Positions 35,001 to 47,992 of a stretch of DNA of 64,000 nucleotides are shown here, one piece after another; the stretch's first letter is position 1; each line of letters starts with the position of its first letter. The notes below the pieces were generated by a model. That model was not told the origin of the DNA, did not search any database, and saw only the letters and a program-made list of their open reading frames with translations. The stretch is from Syngnathus acus (Eukaryota; Chordata; Actinopteri; Syngnathiformes; Syngnathidae): assembly GCF_901709675.1 (NCBI RefSeq), contig NC_051091.1:7660967-7724966 (forward strand), written 5' to 3'. The position numbers and the translations under genes are program-made.

Positions 35001-38000
35001 TAGTGCGTGACTAAGAGCTCACTGACCTCATCATTAGCTACATCTGAGCATTGTCTCTGCCAGTTTTGCATTTTTTACTACACCTAGGTTTAGTTGGTTT
35101 TGTGTGTGCGTGTAAGAAAGTGAATTCCTATTTTTTTCCACAAATTAATAATACATTATCACTTATATTACAACGGTGGCTCCCAACGACTCCCAAATTG
35201 AGATGAGATTATTTAATTATATTTTAATATTTCAGAATTTCTGTTTGGTGGTGTGCAGTGAGATTATTTTTATTTAAAATACGTGCACCGTAATACTTTA
35301 TAATGAAGTGGAGGGGGGCTGGCATACATACATCTATTAGATATTTTATGTTGCATGTATAGCGCAATACTGAAAAAAAATATGACCAGCTTGATTCCCC
35401 AAAATGCTACATGCCTTTTTTGACACAAACAAAATATTAAACAGATCTCAATTAGAAACATTAAAATATTTCAGAATTATTATGAATGAACAAGAACAAA
35501 AAACAGCCCCTGATAAGAGTCTCAGTTTGAGGAATGACAAGAAAAACAAAAGCAACGTATCACGTGTTCATGTTTGCCGTGTCACGAACACCGGAGCAGT
35601 TCAAAAGTCCGAAGGCAGTGCTTTTGTGACCTCCCACTTAACCCGAGAGACCCCCTCGGAAAGCTGACAACACTGTCGAGGCCACACGCACACTTAAAAG
35701 ACAGTCACGGGCTGCTTGACATTCACATTCTTTCCCAGCAGGCGGGCGGGCACTACTCTTTTCCCACTCATTCATGTTTCCCCTTCCTAACTCAGGAGGA
35801 ACCGTCCCATCACGTCAGTCCCCCTCTCCACATTTCTGACGCCACACAGTGCCTTCTCTGTCGGCCGTTTTCTTTTACAATCAAAGTTCCGGTGTTTCAC
35901 ATACCTACCGCCGATTTCTGCTTGGCTTTGATTGCCGTGACTTTGACATGCTGTGTTAAGATGACTCTGATGGTGAAGGCTTAAAATCAGGTCAGGTAAG
36001 GGGGTGGACCTCCTGAGGCCCATATTTGTTGACGCTAACATTTTTCACGCTTAATGTTGGCAAACAAGTCCTGTGACATAAAAGCATAGCCTTGAAGTTT
36101 AGCTTCACTCATGATGCTTATTGATCGCTGGGTGTTTGTCAAGCTTTCACGTCACTTCTGAGAGGAACGTGTGTTTTGAAACGATGGTTAGGAACGGGTA
36201 TTTTACCTCGGCTGTCTACATGACGCACTCAAACAGAAAAAAATGTTATTTGTTGAATATTCTAGTGGCGAATCATCAAATCTATTCAATATTCTTACGA
36301 TTGCTTATCTTGCTTGGGTTAGGGTTTGAGACGCAGTCTTTGGGTGACACCAGTTCGGGTTGCACAACAAAGTGGACAAACAGCCGTTCAAACACACACA
36401 ACAATGGGCAATTTAGAGTTGTTAATTAGTAACCCAACATGCATGCTTAATGATTCTGGAAGGAAACCAAACCAGCACGGGAAGAATATGTCCGATGTTG
36501 TTTGGGCAAGGTGTGGTCAAATATCTTCGAGCGTGTGACAGGCGTGTGTCATAATTATAATCAGTTTGTCAGAGTTGATTGGATCCAATCAGTGAGTTTC
36601 ATCATTGCTTCATTCGTCACTGTACGTTTGGATGTCACAATTCACATTCCAGCTCCTTAAAACTGGATCCGGTTGTGTGTAGACAGAACGCAAAATCTGG
36701 ACTAAGAGTCATGCAAAGGACGTTCAAGAGAGTTGATAACATCTGCTCTGTGTTGAGCTCTGCTTTTCATCTGTTGGAAACATGAAATAAAATTGTTCAG
36801 GCTATACTTTGATGATCAGAAAAAGGCTGTCGCAGGCCAAATGAATCATCAAATGAAATGCAATACAGGATGCTTTGATTCAATCAACAGCCAAATTTAT
36901 CCGTAAGTAAAATTTGTGTTAGGAAGGTGTAAATTTAAGGTTTATTAATTCGGAAAGAAAAAAAATAGAGACACAGCGGTGAGCCAGAGAAAGATGGGTA
37001 CAGCCAGTTGCTGTTTGTCCTCATCTAACCTTCCAATTCTGTAAGACTGGAAATGGCTCAGCGGTAAGCAACCGCAACACTAATGCATCTGGAGTGGGAT
37101 GTACAACACGTACACAAACACACTTTGTCATGCTGGGTGATTCAGCTCATTGAATATTTCCATTTTATATTAACCAAGGGGGTAAAAGTATCCCAGTGTT
37201 CCTGCGAGAACTGTTACCATAAAGTTCTAAGAGTGGAATCCACCAATACATTTGCAGATAATAAAAAACTCGGGTTTGGAGTAATGTCACCCAGCCGGCG
37301 GTAGATTTATTCCATTTATAATAACCAAACTGCAATCGTAATTCCAGTGGTGAAAATATTCTGCATTTCACAAAGACCAATGGCTGCCATTTATGTCTTG
37401 TGCGTGGTCGTAACATTGAAGACAGATGGTCAAATATTGAAACTTACGGCTGGCAGAGCTTGACCAGGTCTTGGTCCGTAGTCCCCGGATGAAGGCCGCG
37501 GATATACAGGTTGGTTTTACTTAGCTGTTCGCCACCTCCTCCACCGCTGTTGCTGCTGTTGTTGTTGGGACTAGGGGGAGCCATCTGGTGGCCGAAAGAC
37601 GCATAGGTCTGCTGTGAGAAAATCAGAATGTCAGAATTGAACAGGTTTTTTTCGGCTTGACAAACAGATCATGGGTTCTTCCTTGAACAGTGCTAATTTC
37701 AGAAAACTTTTTAGATTTGTGCCTTCGTTCCGCTCTATGTATGCATGAAAGTAGTTCATTTGAGCAGATAATAATTGGCCAGAGGGCATCGCTTTGGTTC
37801 TAAGTGTAAAGAAAAGAAAATTACACAAGGTTCATGTTTCAAGTGTGTTTATTGAGAAGTCAAAATCGGAGCCAACATGGCAGACAGCAAAGGGGTGAGC
37901 AAGAATGGGCGAATCATTTTGCTTGTTGTTGTTATTGTGTAGCTCTGTGCACCGTGAAAATAAAGCCAATTACCCCGAGGAAACCACTGCAGAGTCTCTG

Positions 38001-41000
38001 CACCATTATTTCGGCCTTGATGGGACAAGGGGATTAGCTGAGTCAAAGCAACCCTATTTAGCCCGAACGTTTCTCCAACCGTATTTGTATGCATAGACTG
38101 CAGTAGATATTAATAAGCCTTTAAGCATTATTAAGCCTAATATTTTTAATAAACCAGTCAGTACCTCCACCAGTCTACCTCTAGCCCACAGGTGTCAAAC
38201 GTAAGGCCCGGGGGGCCAGATCCGGCCCTCCACATCATTTGATGTGGCCCGCAAAGGCAACTCATGTGTGTCAACTCAATGTTTCTTGTTAAGATACCAG
38301 AACTGTAAATTATCTTCCTTTTTAATAACAGTGAGATATTGCAATGATTTCTTGTTAATACCTCACTTTCAAAATAAATTAGAAATTGTTGAACTTTTTT
38401 TTTTTAACTGGATTCTGTTGTGTGTATGCGACATGTCATAAGTATAATAACCTCCTGAGACCCAGAGAAAAAACTTTTTGAATTTTAATTTTTTTACACC
38501 ACATAAATCTTTGAGTGAAAAAAACATTACTACAGCAAAAAAAAAAAAAAAAATCTTTTTTTTTTCCTACTCTATGTCCTTTGGCGAGAACATTGGGACT
38601 CGGTTCTGGGAAATGTGAAAAGCCTAGGATGTCCTCTGTAAGGACCAACAGGAACTAACTCAGTGGCATGTATGACTTCAGAGATACAGGCCAAATAATT
38701 ATGTCCTCTACAGAGGACAAAAATGATTTCCTGGGTCTCAGGAGGTTACGTCATTATTGGCCCCACGAGGGAAACCATAACTACGGCGTGGCCTGCAACA
38801 AAAATAAGTTTGACACCCCTCTTGCCTAACTCTTCTTTTCTAAACCGTACACAGACAAAAAAATGCCTACAACTATACCAAACTGAACCCAACCGCTTGA
38901 TTTCAACAGAATCTTAAAAATGAAAAGTACTGTCGTAATTTTTTTTCTTTCTATCTTTCAAACACCTCAGCTACTTATTTGGGCAGCTGCGGTGCTGTTC
39001 TAAGCGAGTACAAGGGAATGTGCTTTTATGAGGAGATAAAAAGTAAATCTGCGGGAGACAGATGTGCACTCTCTTCAGTGAAAAATGATATCACACAGCG
39101 CCCGTGTCAACACTCACCAATAATGCCTTCTGAGGGGAATGTTGGGCCTCTTGGCCGCTTGCTCCATATATGGGGGAAAAGGGGCCTCTTAGCTTCACTC
39201 CATGTTGGATAACTCCGATTTTACTTTGGAAACCACGACAAGTCTCTTGCGGTGCAGAGCAAAACCAAAAACTGGAAGACGAAAGACCAACATTTGGGTA
39301 GAGTGCGATTCGTGTTTTGTGATACTTGCTTTTGCTCTTTTCGGATCAGATCATCATAAAGAATAAAGCGCTTCAAGTAGTCTCTGGTTTGCAGAAGTTT
39401 GAGTGCACAGCAGGGATTTCTTGCGGTGATACTCGCTGATCAATCCCTCTTGTTGTTTCCAACAACACTTGCCACCGCAACTGACTTTACGAACTACGGC
39501 GGCCGACTCGTCATGACTCACCATTATAACAGGATATTGCGCAACAACCAGTGAATCATGGATTGTGGCTCTCCGCGGAGATTGCGCAACCATTCATCCA
39601 AAACCATCTTGAGGTGAACAAGGTTTCATAATCTTGTCAAGATGCTGTGAAAAAAAAAAAAAGTCTTTCCAAGAATAGATCAGTTGGTGCTTTTATGAGT
39701 CAGGCGATAAATAGCAACACAAGGATTCACCGCAAATGACTTGTATTAAGTTTATTTAGCCAAATAGTTTTCGACATGTGAGGAATAGGAATAGATGTGG
39801 CTTCCTACTGGTCTCGCAGTTGGGTACAGTGAGGCTCCTGTCTCATTTGCGAGATCAATTGGATGGCGACGACGCGGCAACAATGGCTTCTTTTTAGAGA
39901 CGTGAATGGGTCACTGATTAAATTGACGTTGTTTGGGGAAAGCCCAGCAGGCCGACAGATGCACCCGCCACATCAACCAATCACGCTAATCAGAGTCTCC
40001 AGAAAGGCACGGGGCCCCCTTGATGACGCCCGACCCTGGCAGCATTCTCTTAACCAGCTGCGACAACAATGAATGATATCTCTTGATGTCGAGATTCAAA
40101 ACTGGAAGGTCTGACCTATCTGGTGCATATTGTTAGGATCCAGCTCAAGATAAAAAAAATAATTTCTAATTTAATTTGCAGCATATTGGTGGAAAACCTC
40201 ATAGTGCGGGTGTTTTAAAAAAAACAAGTATTTTTCTAAAGGCAGAATTTTCAATACACTGGACAGATCAGAGAGCTCATTAGTGTCCCTAATGAAGTGT
40301 CCGGTGATCAAGCTTTTTACTGCACCACTTCCCAGCTTGTTCCTATGTCCAAACATTTTATTAGTTTCACTTCAACTCCCCTGTGGGGGTTCTCCAGTTG
40401 ACACTGGCTCGACCCTGAGAATTTCCTGGATTCCTGGCTGTTGGGGAGTTTTCCCGCTTTTGTGTGTCATGGCTTCTTTATCCTGACGGGACTGCTTGTC
40501 TTCTCGTCAGGAAGGAAAGTGACCAACTGAGTGACGTCCATGCTGATTCATGGATGGGCCTGTCTCAAACAGGACCTTGGAGTAAAGCTACAGGAACACT
40601 ACGTGACAAAATACGGTCGTGTCGCTCGGTGTGCGTGACATTTTGATCTTCAGATTCCAGGGAAAATAAATTTTAGCATTAAAAAAATCGATGTGCGTGA
40701 TTTTTTGATCTTCAGATTCCAGTGAAAATAAATTTCAGCATTTAATAATTTTTTAATTCGACAAATTCTACTTTGCACGGGATATACTCATTTTATCACA
40801 TTTTATTTGGGCCTGAATGACCCAAACATCTACAAGGACACGTTTGTTTGTATTTTCTACTCTTGCAAAAGATCAGACAAACAAGTTTCTGTTTGTGAAA
40901 GAGGTTTTATAGCCTATTATTATCACACACCTCTCTTAATTACTAGTCACGTTTCCTGTACAGAGGAAAAAAAAAAATGCGGCAATATGAAATAAAGCTT

Positions 41001-44000
41001 TAAAACTAGCTGAGCGTTGTGCGAGGAATGTATCTCGGATGAAGCTATAAAGTAAAGACGAGGACAGGAAATCCTGTGTGCCCGCTCTTGATCTCATCAC
41101 GCGGCAATTTTTATGAAGCACTCCGCATTCCAACCAGGTGAGAGGGACGCAGAACAGGCATCAAGACCGGTTCCTAAATCGTCCTCCTCGCCCTCCTTTT
41201 GCTTTTATAGGCGATGCGGCGCCCATATCACTCTTCAATCTGTCTGTCTCTTAGGGTACGATGGCACCTTGATGCGCAGATGCACAGGCACGCGTTTGCT
41301 TTCAAGCAGTTTCGGATGGCGCGAGGCGAGGGAGCTTTGAAACGTATACACCCACAGAGACGCTGGCCCACGGCCCAGCTGGAGATCTAACGAGAATGAG
41401 AGGCACAGCGAGCGTCTGGCATCATCGCCGTCGCGCTACTTTAGACAACTCTCCGTCTGGCCCCCGCCGCTGCCTGCTCACCTTGACCGGATGGCTCGGC
41501 GGGCAGACGCTTTTGGGACCGCTCCAAAACATCTGACACGTTAGACCGAGAAATAGATACACATACTTGGGCCGGAAGGTGAAACTTGAGTCACGGCGAA
41601 AATTCAAAGTAGCCCAGCAGACATCAAAATTTGATGTCAGATATTTCCCATTGTTAATACTTCATATGCATGGTGTTTTTTCTGGTGCAGGCGCACAAGT
41701 GAGGACACGGATATTTAAGCTGAGTTCTTTTCAATGTGTCGACCAGACAGGTGAGGTGAGCTATGCTTAATCCCCATCCAGCCGTTTCAGGACATGAAGG
41801 GCTGTTGGCAGTCTGTCAGTGTGCCGTGCTCCGAGCTTAAAAGGCTTGCTTGGACTAAAAAAGAACCAAGTTATGATGTGGCGCATGACCGCCATTGCAG
41901 GAGGGCACACTTTAAGGGAAGCAATCGGAAAGTGTCAAAGATATTTCGTAAAAGTGACCCAACGTCATGTCGGACTTGCGTGCGCTAAATAAAAGGCGGT
42001 ATGGGTTGCACTTTAATTCATTTTACTTTTAAATGTGACCGGCCTCAAGAGTAACTAGGATTTACGGGTTAATTGAAAATAAATCATGTAAATGATTTTA
42101 ATTGTATTTTTTGGTTAGTTAAAACCATATTTCAACAATCTGCCTTTGTGTAAGACTCTACCTTTAAGTACTGTTGAAAAATGGCTTCTGATAACAAATA
42201 ATATTCCATTTCAGAAGGCATGTCCATTTTTAGAATTTATTTCCTACAATAAACATATTGCGTATTTGCTAGAACAATCCCAATTAAATTAAAGGCGTGT
42301 ACAAGTTACAGATTGTAAACATTCTTGTGGCACAGATTTGTGCACTCAAAAGGCCGCGTTTTGGGTGGGTGCTATCTGATCGACTGGCGCTGAGAACGGT
42401 TCAGAACAGCTGTCCGGTCTGCCTTTTTGACTCTGGCTAAATGTCTCGCAGACAAAGAGAGGAAGCATTTCTGCTCTAAGTGCACAAACAGCCCCTGTGT
42501 GCCCTTCTGAAATTTGATCCAGGATGGACCAGATAGCTGTTTGCTACCCCCTTCTACTTCAATATGCTCTCACCAACACGTCATTGGGTACATTTGGACC
42601 ATCTAACAAGATCTATACCGATGCATATATTCTGTATGTATATGCATATATAAGTACTAGATGCCATCATTTTGAGCACAGAGCAACAACTTCAAAAGCT
42701 ACACATGGATTTGAGACATGCTGTATCCTGCATTCATATGAATCTAACATCAAGTATTTAGTCGCTAAAAGCGCCAAGCTTCGACATTCCATTGCGCGAA
42801 CTTGAATATTGCAAATATTTGTAACGTCACAAATTCTGTCCAAACCTGCCGCATAAAATTAGGCTGTTTGATGCGAGCTGACAATGTTGATCAATGAGTG
42901 CCTTGAAGTGCCTTGACGCAAATACAATACAAACTGGAGGATTTTATTTTGGGGTTCATTGATGTTTGAGGTGGGAAGAAATAGGTTAGCGTCAAATGCT
43001 GAATATTTATAACAGATTCCCATATAGCGTTCTACAATTAAATCTACAGGCAGTTTAAATGAGATAAAATGTCTTTGGCTACTTTGTTGTAGAACTACTA
43101 AATGTACCACTCCCCCAAAAATAATTTTTATGTCAGAAATCTTCGAGGACTTACACATGGCAGTACTGTAACTCACAGCCCGAATAACAATCGAGAAGAC
43201 AGAGCTGCTCTTTTGTGGCGTGCAAATTAGCTTAATAAGCACTTAAGTCGATATTTACTGTGACCAAGAGAACCATCAAACCCGTAACTCCAATTCTCAA
43301 CCTTAAAATATGCAAATGTACATTGTTACAAATGTTTAAAACCGCCACAACAAGCCATGTGTGACTGGACCTGTTTTTTTTTTTTTTTTGCTAGCACCGT
43401 GTGCACAGAGATTGTTTTGACAGTGTTGGCTGTAGAGCAAAAATGGGGGAAACTACCTCTGAAGTTCACTTTGCCTTGATTTCAGTCCTCCAGTATTAGA
43501 CCAAGATCGGCGGCACAGGGACTATGATCTGTAGACTAACAATATGATAAGATGATACAATATAGCACACTCTGTGGTAATTAGATATTGGGGGAGGGGG
43601 GTCATTCAGATGACCCCTTTCATCCTACGCTATCCTCTTCCCGTATAAACATCTAGCCGTTCACTCCTGTTCTTATTATCCATGTGGGCCTGACAAAACT
43701 CGCTTGTATATAATATGCGAATTAAGACTTGAATTAATATCGTGACGACTAGACTCACTTTGCTAAATAAGCGTTGCACCAAAGTAGTGCATACCCAAAC
43801 ATGCATGTCTTTCTACTATTTTTACTCTTGGATGGAAATGATAAGGCTATTATTTTTGAAATATTTCCACCATAACCTTTTTGCAAATGTTTAAGTAATA
43901 AGCCTTTCGATTACCAGAAGAGACATTCAAAGGATTTAAACAAATAAATAAGCGCTTGTAAATAATTGTGGAGCATCTTGATAGAAGAAAAACACGGCTT

Positions 44001-47000
44001 AGATCTTCACAGAGTAGTGCCATAAAATTACAAGGTATTTTACATGTTAAACGTCATCATTAAATTCAAATGGCACCCATGCAAAAAAAAAAGAGAGGTG
44101 CATAGATGAAAAGGACTTTGCTCATTACAGGGTGGAGTGCAAGGCAGAAGGAACGCGGCTCGAGTAAAATGACTCAATGAGCCTTTAAAAGTTTCAAGTT
44201 AAAAGGCTCTGCTGTGTGAGCTGATTTTTTTTTTTTAGTCTATCATATTCAGTTTGACGACGGAATTTAGTTGTGTTGTGATGCTGTTGAATGTCTGTTG
44301 GCTCATCTGGACAATTAAGTCGGGGTAATAGACATTGACATTTTTTTCCGATGAGCTCATCGCGAGATGAGAATGAACGTCTGACTGAAAAGAACATAAA
44401 CAAGCCATTGGACGAGGCCCTGAGCGAACGAGACCTGTGGTACCTTGAGAGGCGACAGCCCGTCTCCTGTTATTTTTCCTCTCAGGAAGCCTTACGTGGA
44501 AAATGACCAAATTTAATTTGAGAACATTAATTCTATTTATTCGAAGGAGGAAATGAGGTGCTGAGTCAGGGGAGGAGCCGGCGGCTTTGCGCGCAACAGA
44601 AACCAAACACCTTGGAGCTGCCGGGCTCTCTAATCGCCGCCCCCCCCCCACACACACAAAGAGCTTTTCTCACCCCTCTTTGTGTTTATTTTGTGTTCAG
44701 ACATTTATTTTATGTAATCGTGCGACTCAGATATGGCAGAATGTGAGCAGCGGAGGGAAACTCTACGAAGGCGATGGGAGGGGGGGAACATTTACACAGT
44801 CGCCTGACCTTTTGCTGAACCTTTTCTTCACTAAGTAGGCCAAAGGAGGTTTGGAGATTCTAACAAATGCTTCTATTTTCAATGTTTGGCCTATTCCGAA
44901 TCCTTGAGATTTGTTCGACTGCGAGGAGGTTTATAAAGATAAAAGGGGTCTCCCAAATAATCTTTCAATTGTGTCTGCGTTTGATATACCACATTAATTC
45001 CAAACCTAGCTTGGCGGTATTCCGATACAAGTTCGACCCCTATAGTGATTTTTCCATTTGTAAGTAAATTAAGATGACATCATTCTTAATTATTGCTTGG
45101 TGATATTCCTGGAGATTTATCTCGTGTAAAATGGGTGCCTTGGCGCAATAACAGTTGTCGTAATGCATCACTGTTTTATGTGCTGGATCCTACACATTAG
45201 CGTTAGCATCCTGCTGCATCAGACTGCAGTATATCATCTCTGCCATTTTCTATGCCCACGGGGGTCACGTAATGCGTCGAAGAAACAAAACATTCATATA
45301 ACCTTTTCTATTTTCTATGTCACGCTACATACGTGCCTGGGGTACTTAAACGCCGCCCACTCTTGTGTGTTTGCGTCTCAATAACGGCCACGCCGTAAGA
45401 TCGTTAGCTACATCAATTTAGATTCAGAACAAGAAACACTTTGAAACATGAATCACATGGCCATCAACATAAACATCCAGATTATGACTTGAAAAACTGT
45501 CCTTATGCATACTTCTGTCGACTGTACATATATTGAACATGGCCCAAGTGGCTTTCAGCCTCTTTTACAGAGATTATGACGCAATACTATTTTCAAAGTA
45601 AGTCGGCAATAACAGCACTCGGATTGTTGACACGGACTCTTATCTGTGCTGAGGAATTGCGGCGCCATTCATAGTATTTTCCATGAAAGCACGTGCGTCA
45701 AGAGCATCTGTGTTTTGAACAATCTGCTCTGCTGTTTTAATTGTCCCGATTTGCTGTCCAAATCTGATGGCGAGGAGGAACATTTGATTAACAATGAACC
45801 TTAAGTAACTCGTCATCACTCAAAAAGCAGCTTCGCTTTCTGTTGACTGCGCCAATGTTAGTTCAAAGCCAAAGAAGTTACTTGCTAACATTGATACTGT
45901 TATAAAGTGGGCATTATCCCAAATGAGCTTTTTATTTTACCCACAGATTTTATCATGGCAGACTGAACAATACATCTGATTTTTATTAATTTGGGCCCAG
46001 TCCATTTTCTTACAGTACGTCGTCGACGAGATGTGATGTTTTGAAATGTGACCGCAGTCTGATTGACCATGTCGCATTCATCAGACCTCCACATCAAGAA
46101 GGATTTTCTCCAGTCAGCACAGCCCGACTCTGACGCAAAAGCTTAGCCATATGCGGCACTGCGTTGTCAAACAACTCTTGAGGAAAGGTGCTGACAGATG
46201 TAATCAAAAGTCAAGAATAAGATTAAATTGTTTCAATACTGTGCTTGTAACTCAAGACAATATCAAATCTTCTTCCCCCACTGAAATAAATTGAAATGAC
46301 AATAATCAATTCCATGTGCCCATAAAACTCCAGCAGGTTTTTTTCTTTATAAGAATACCACTCCACAGTATAGTGCTTTATAGAAACAGAGTAAATAGAA
46401 TTGAACAGTTTGTGTTACGATTTCATTATGCCACACCTTCTGGTATGTGCACCTTGGACACCAGGGGGCAGTATAGTGCACCCACAGGTGTATGCACAAA
46501 TAAGAAGGTCACAACTGCTCAGTTAGCTGCAGCAATTAGTTAATACTCTTGTTTTGCAAAGGATAAAAAAGATATACTATCTTTTTTTGGCTGCTCCCAT
46601 TTAGGGGTCGCGACAGCAGATCAATTGTTTCCATCTCACTGTTCTCTGATCTGGTGACGTTCGAGCATCTCTCTCCAACAAATGCATTTAACATTGCTTC
46701 AAACTAGTGCAGTTAAAGCAGAAAATACAGATTTTCTGTGTCCATTACCGTTTTAATTCAGTTACAACATGAATATGCAATATTGCAAGCAGGAAACTGT
46801 GGAAGAAGTTATCTGGCAAGTAAATGACCCCGTTTTTCAATGTGTTCTACTACAAAGCAGCTATTTTTAAACAAGACGTGACAATGAAAATCTGAAAATA
46901 ATCCACTTTAATCATTTAGGGAAAGAAGATTTACGAGTTAACAAGTCTCACAGTGACGAATATTCAGTACAATATGTTGCGAGTGTGTGTGGAGGGGAAG

Positions 47001-47992
47001 AAGAAGACAATTGAAACCTAATGCTCATGCAGACGCAAATGTTGATATGAGTAGCCAGGCGTTGGCCTCTATCGCAGGAAGACAAAATGTCACTGTACAT
47101 AGTACATGCTAGGATGCATGCATTATGAGGGGAAATCTTTTTTTCCCATAAATATGGTCGATGGAGACAGGATGTAAGCAGCCTCTGGCTCAAGGGGAAA
47201 TGATTCAAAGACTCCACAAGAATCTATCAAACAGAAACAGCTCGGCTTTCAATTACGTTTTCACACGAACGTCGTGACTGCTGGGGTTTTTTTTTTTGTT
47301 AAGGAGTGGGCGTCTTCAAACTGGTTTCAAAATGTGACAATGTAAACAGTATCCACGGGATTCTCAATTCTGGGAATAAAGCAGTCACCGTGGGCTTTTT
47401 TTTTTTTTTCCCAAAGGGGTGGGGCATATTCCACTTCCACAAGGGAAACGCACGGAAAACAAAGTTTGCCAACTTAGCCGGGTTGTAACATTCGATGGAA
47501 AGAAGGCGAAAAGAGAAGTATTTATTTGCGATCATGTTAAACTCGCGCTTCAGCTCCCACTTTCACGCACGGCGTCCGCACACAAGTTGCTCTGCGCCGG
47601 GGACTTTTTCCCCCAAGAGCGTCAAATCCTCGTCCACATCGCGCCCGTGTAGCAACCGCACGCATACTATATACACAAGGCTCGAGACGGCCGCCACTAA
47701 ACGCCATCCCGCGATCGACCGGTTCGGACCCGGACGGCTGTGAATAATGTCGGCGGTCCGTTAAAGTGCAAAAGTTAAATTCAAGTGGCCTCTCAAGGAC
47801 ACTGCAGCCAACCCACTGTCACCAGCCTCTCCGTGGCGACGCGCGCGAGCGGGCGGGCGGGCGTGTTGCCCCGCAAGCTGAAGTCGAGTCAAAATGGTAG
47901 AAAAGCGAGAGAGATTTTACCTTTTTGCTGTTTCTGCTGTTAAAGCCGCTGTACGGGTTGATTCCTGCCCTTGGCGGTACGGAGAGCAGCAT
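29068..47992 (-). CDS. rbms2: RNA-binding protein RBMS2 (MSSP family), complete
   Basis: Single-stranded nucleic acid-binding protein with two RRMs; RBMS proteins bind AU-rich 3' UTRs and act in mRNA stability. Coding exons in transcript order: 47921-47992, 37448-37611, 34034-34092, 33807-33898, 31332-31489, 31168-31247, 30969-31078, 30814-30857, 30456-30549, 30318-30368, 30122-30232, 29647-29727, 29068-29148, all GT-AG and in frame, giving 398 aa (human RBMS2 about 407). RRM1 has RNP2 LYIRGL (58-63) and RNP1 KGYGFVDF (98-105); RRM2 has LYISNL (138-143) and RGVGFARM (176-183). Then come [32 protein letters not shown], and a tail rich in Met, Gln, Pro and Tyr. The N-terminus [18 protein letters not shown] matches the RBMS2-specific start (human MLLSVTSRPGISTFGYN), not RBMS1 or RBMS3, so the paralogue call is firm. 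Intron 1 is 10.3 kb. Confidence 0.95.
30720..30733 (+). promoter_or_regulatory. CTCF-like site
   Basis: CCAGCAGGGGGCAG fits the CTCF core CCASYAGRKGGCRS exactly. It lies in intron 8 of rbms2. Confidence 0.45.
31490..33806 (-). other. Intron 4 of rbms2
   Basis: A 2.3-kb intron between the exon that ends RRM1 and the exon that starts RRM2. The 32.3-33.6 kb part is less AT-rich and less repetitive than its surroundings and could hold regulatory elements. I recognise no exon or known repeat in it. Confidence 0.6.
34108..34139. repeat. (AAAC)n microsatellite
   Basis: About seven AAAC tetramers starting 16 bp from the acceptor of rbms2 exon 3 (minus strand). On the minus strand they form a GTTT tract overlapping the branch-point and polypyrimidine region. 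Confidence 0.85.
36340..36495. repeat. Degenerate teleost interspersed repeat
   Basis: GGGCAATTTAGAGTTG, AACCCAACATGCATG, GATTCTGGAAGGAAACC and CAGCACGGGAAGAATATG follow the order of a well-known fish repeat (gacaatttagagt, aacctaccatgcatg, tgggaggaaacc, gcacggggagaacatg). Decayed copy in rbms2 intron 2. Confidence 0.65.
38189..38821. mobile_element. hAT-like non-autonomous element
   Basis: The left end CAGGTGTCAAAC continues into AAGGCCCGGGGGGCCAGATC and TGATGTGGCCCGCAAAGGC. The right end GTTTGACACCCCT is the inverted counterpart. This is the familiar 'ggtgtcaaactcaaggcccgg' fish family of hAT/Charlie-like elements. There is no transposase frame and the target-site duplication is no longer clear. 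A second element (38450-38746) is inserted inside it. Confidence 0.65.
38450..38746. mobile_element. MITE nested in the hAT-like element
   Basis: ACCTCCTGAGACCCA at the left is an exact inverted copy of TGGGTCTCAGGAGGT at the right, with TA on both outer sides (38448-38449 and 38747-38748). The interior has a second palindromic motif (TCCTCTACAGAGGA near the right end, with a related TCCTCTGTAAGGACC to its left). About 297 bp, no coding capacity. The TA flanks suggest mobilisation by a TA-targeting transposase. Confidence 0.75.
40629..40747. repeat. 62-bp tandem duplication
   Basis: GTGTGCGTGA...TTTTGATCTTCAGATTCCAG...GAAAATAAATTT...AGCATT occurs twice in direct orientation with a 62-bp period, in rbms2 intron 1. 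Confidence 0.85.
46458..46471 (+). promoter_or_regulatory. CTCF-like site
   Basis: ACACCAGGGGGCAG followed by TATAG is a strong CTCF core apart from the first base. It is in rbms2 intron 1, 1.5 kb from exon 1. Confidence 0.4.
46582..46690. repeat. SINE-like teleost repeat fragment
   Basis: GGCTGCTCCCATTTAGGGGT, CGCGACAGCAGATCA and TTTCCATCTCAC resemble the common fish repeat 'ggctgctcccgttaggggtcgccacagcggatca'. Degenerate copy, recognised from memory. Confidence 0.55.

Larger units (their letters stand above)
34093..37447 (-). other. Intron 2 of rbms2
   Basis: A 3.4-kb intron inside RRM1. It begins next to an (AAAC)n microsatellite (34108-34139) and contains a poly-T run near 34698-34715. 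A degenerate interspersed repeat lies at 36340-36495. No additional exon is recognisable. Confidence 0.65.
37612..47920 (-). other. Intron 1 of rbms2 (10.3 kb)
   Basis: This long first intron separates the 24-residue N-terminal exon from exon 2. It contains the nested transposons at 38189-38821, a 62-bp tandem duplication at 40629-40747 and a SINE-like repeat at 46582-46690. A CTCF-like site lies at 46458-46471 and an NF-E2/Maf-type TGCTGAGTCA near 44560. I see no further coding exon. Alternative first exons, common in RBMS genes, cannot be excluded. Confidence 0.6.

Noticed and set aside
37050-37110. tRNA-like GGCTCAGCGGTAAGC
   Set aside because: No downstream T-arm (GGTTCRANNC) or acceptor pairing, so not a tRNA gene.
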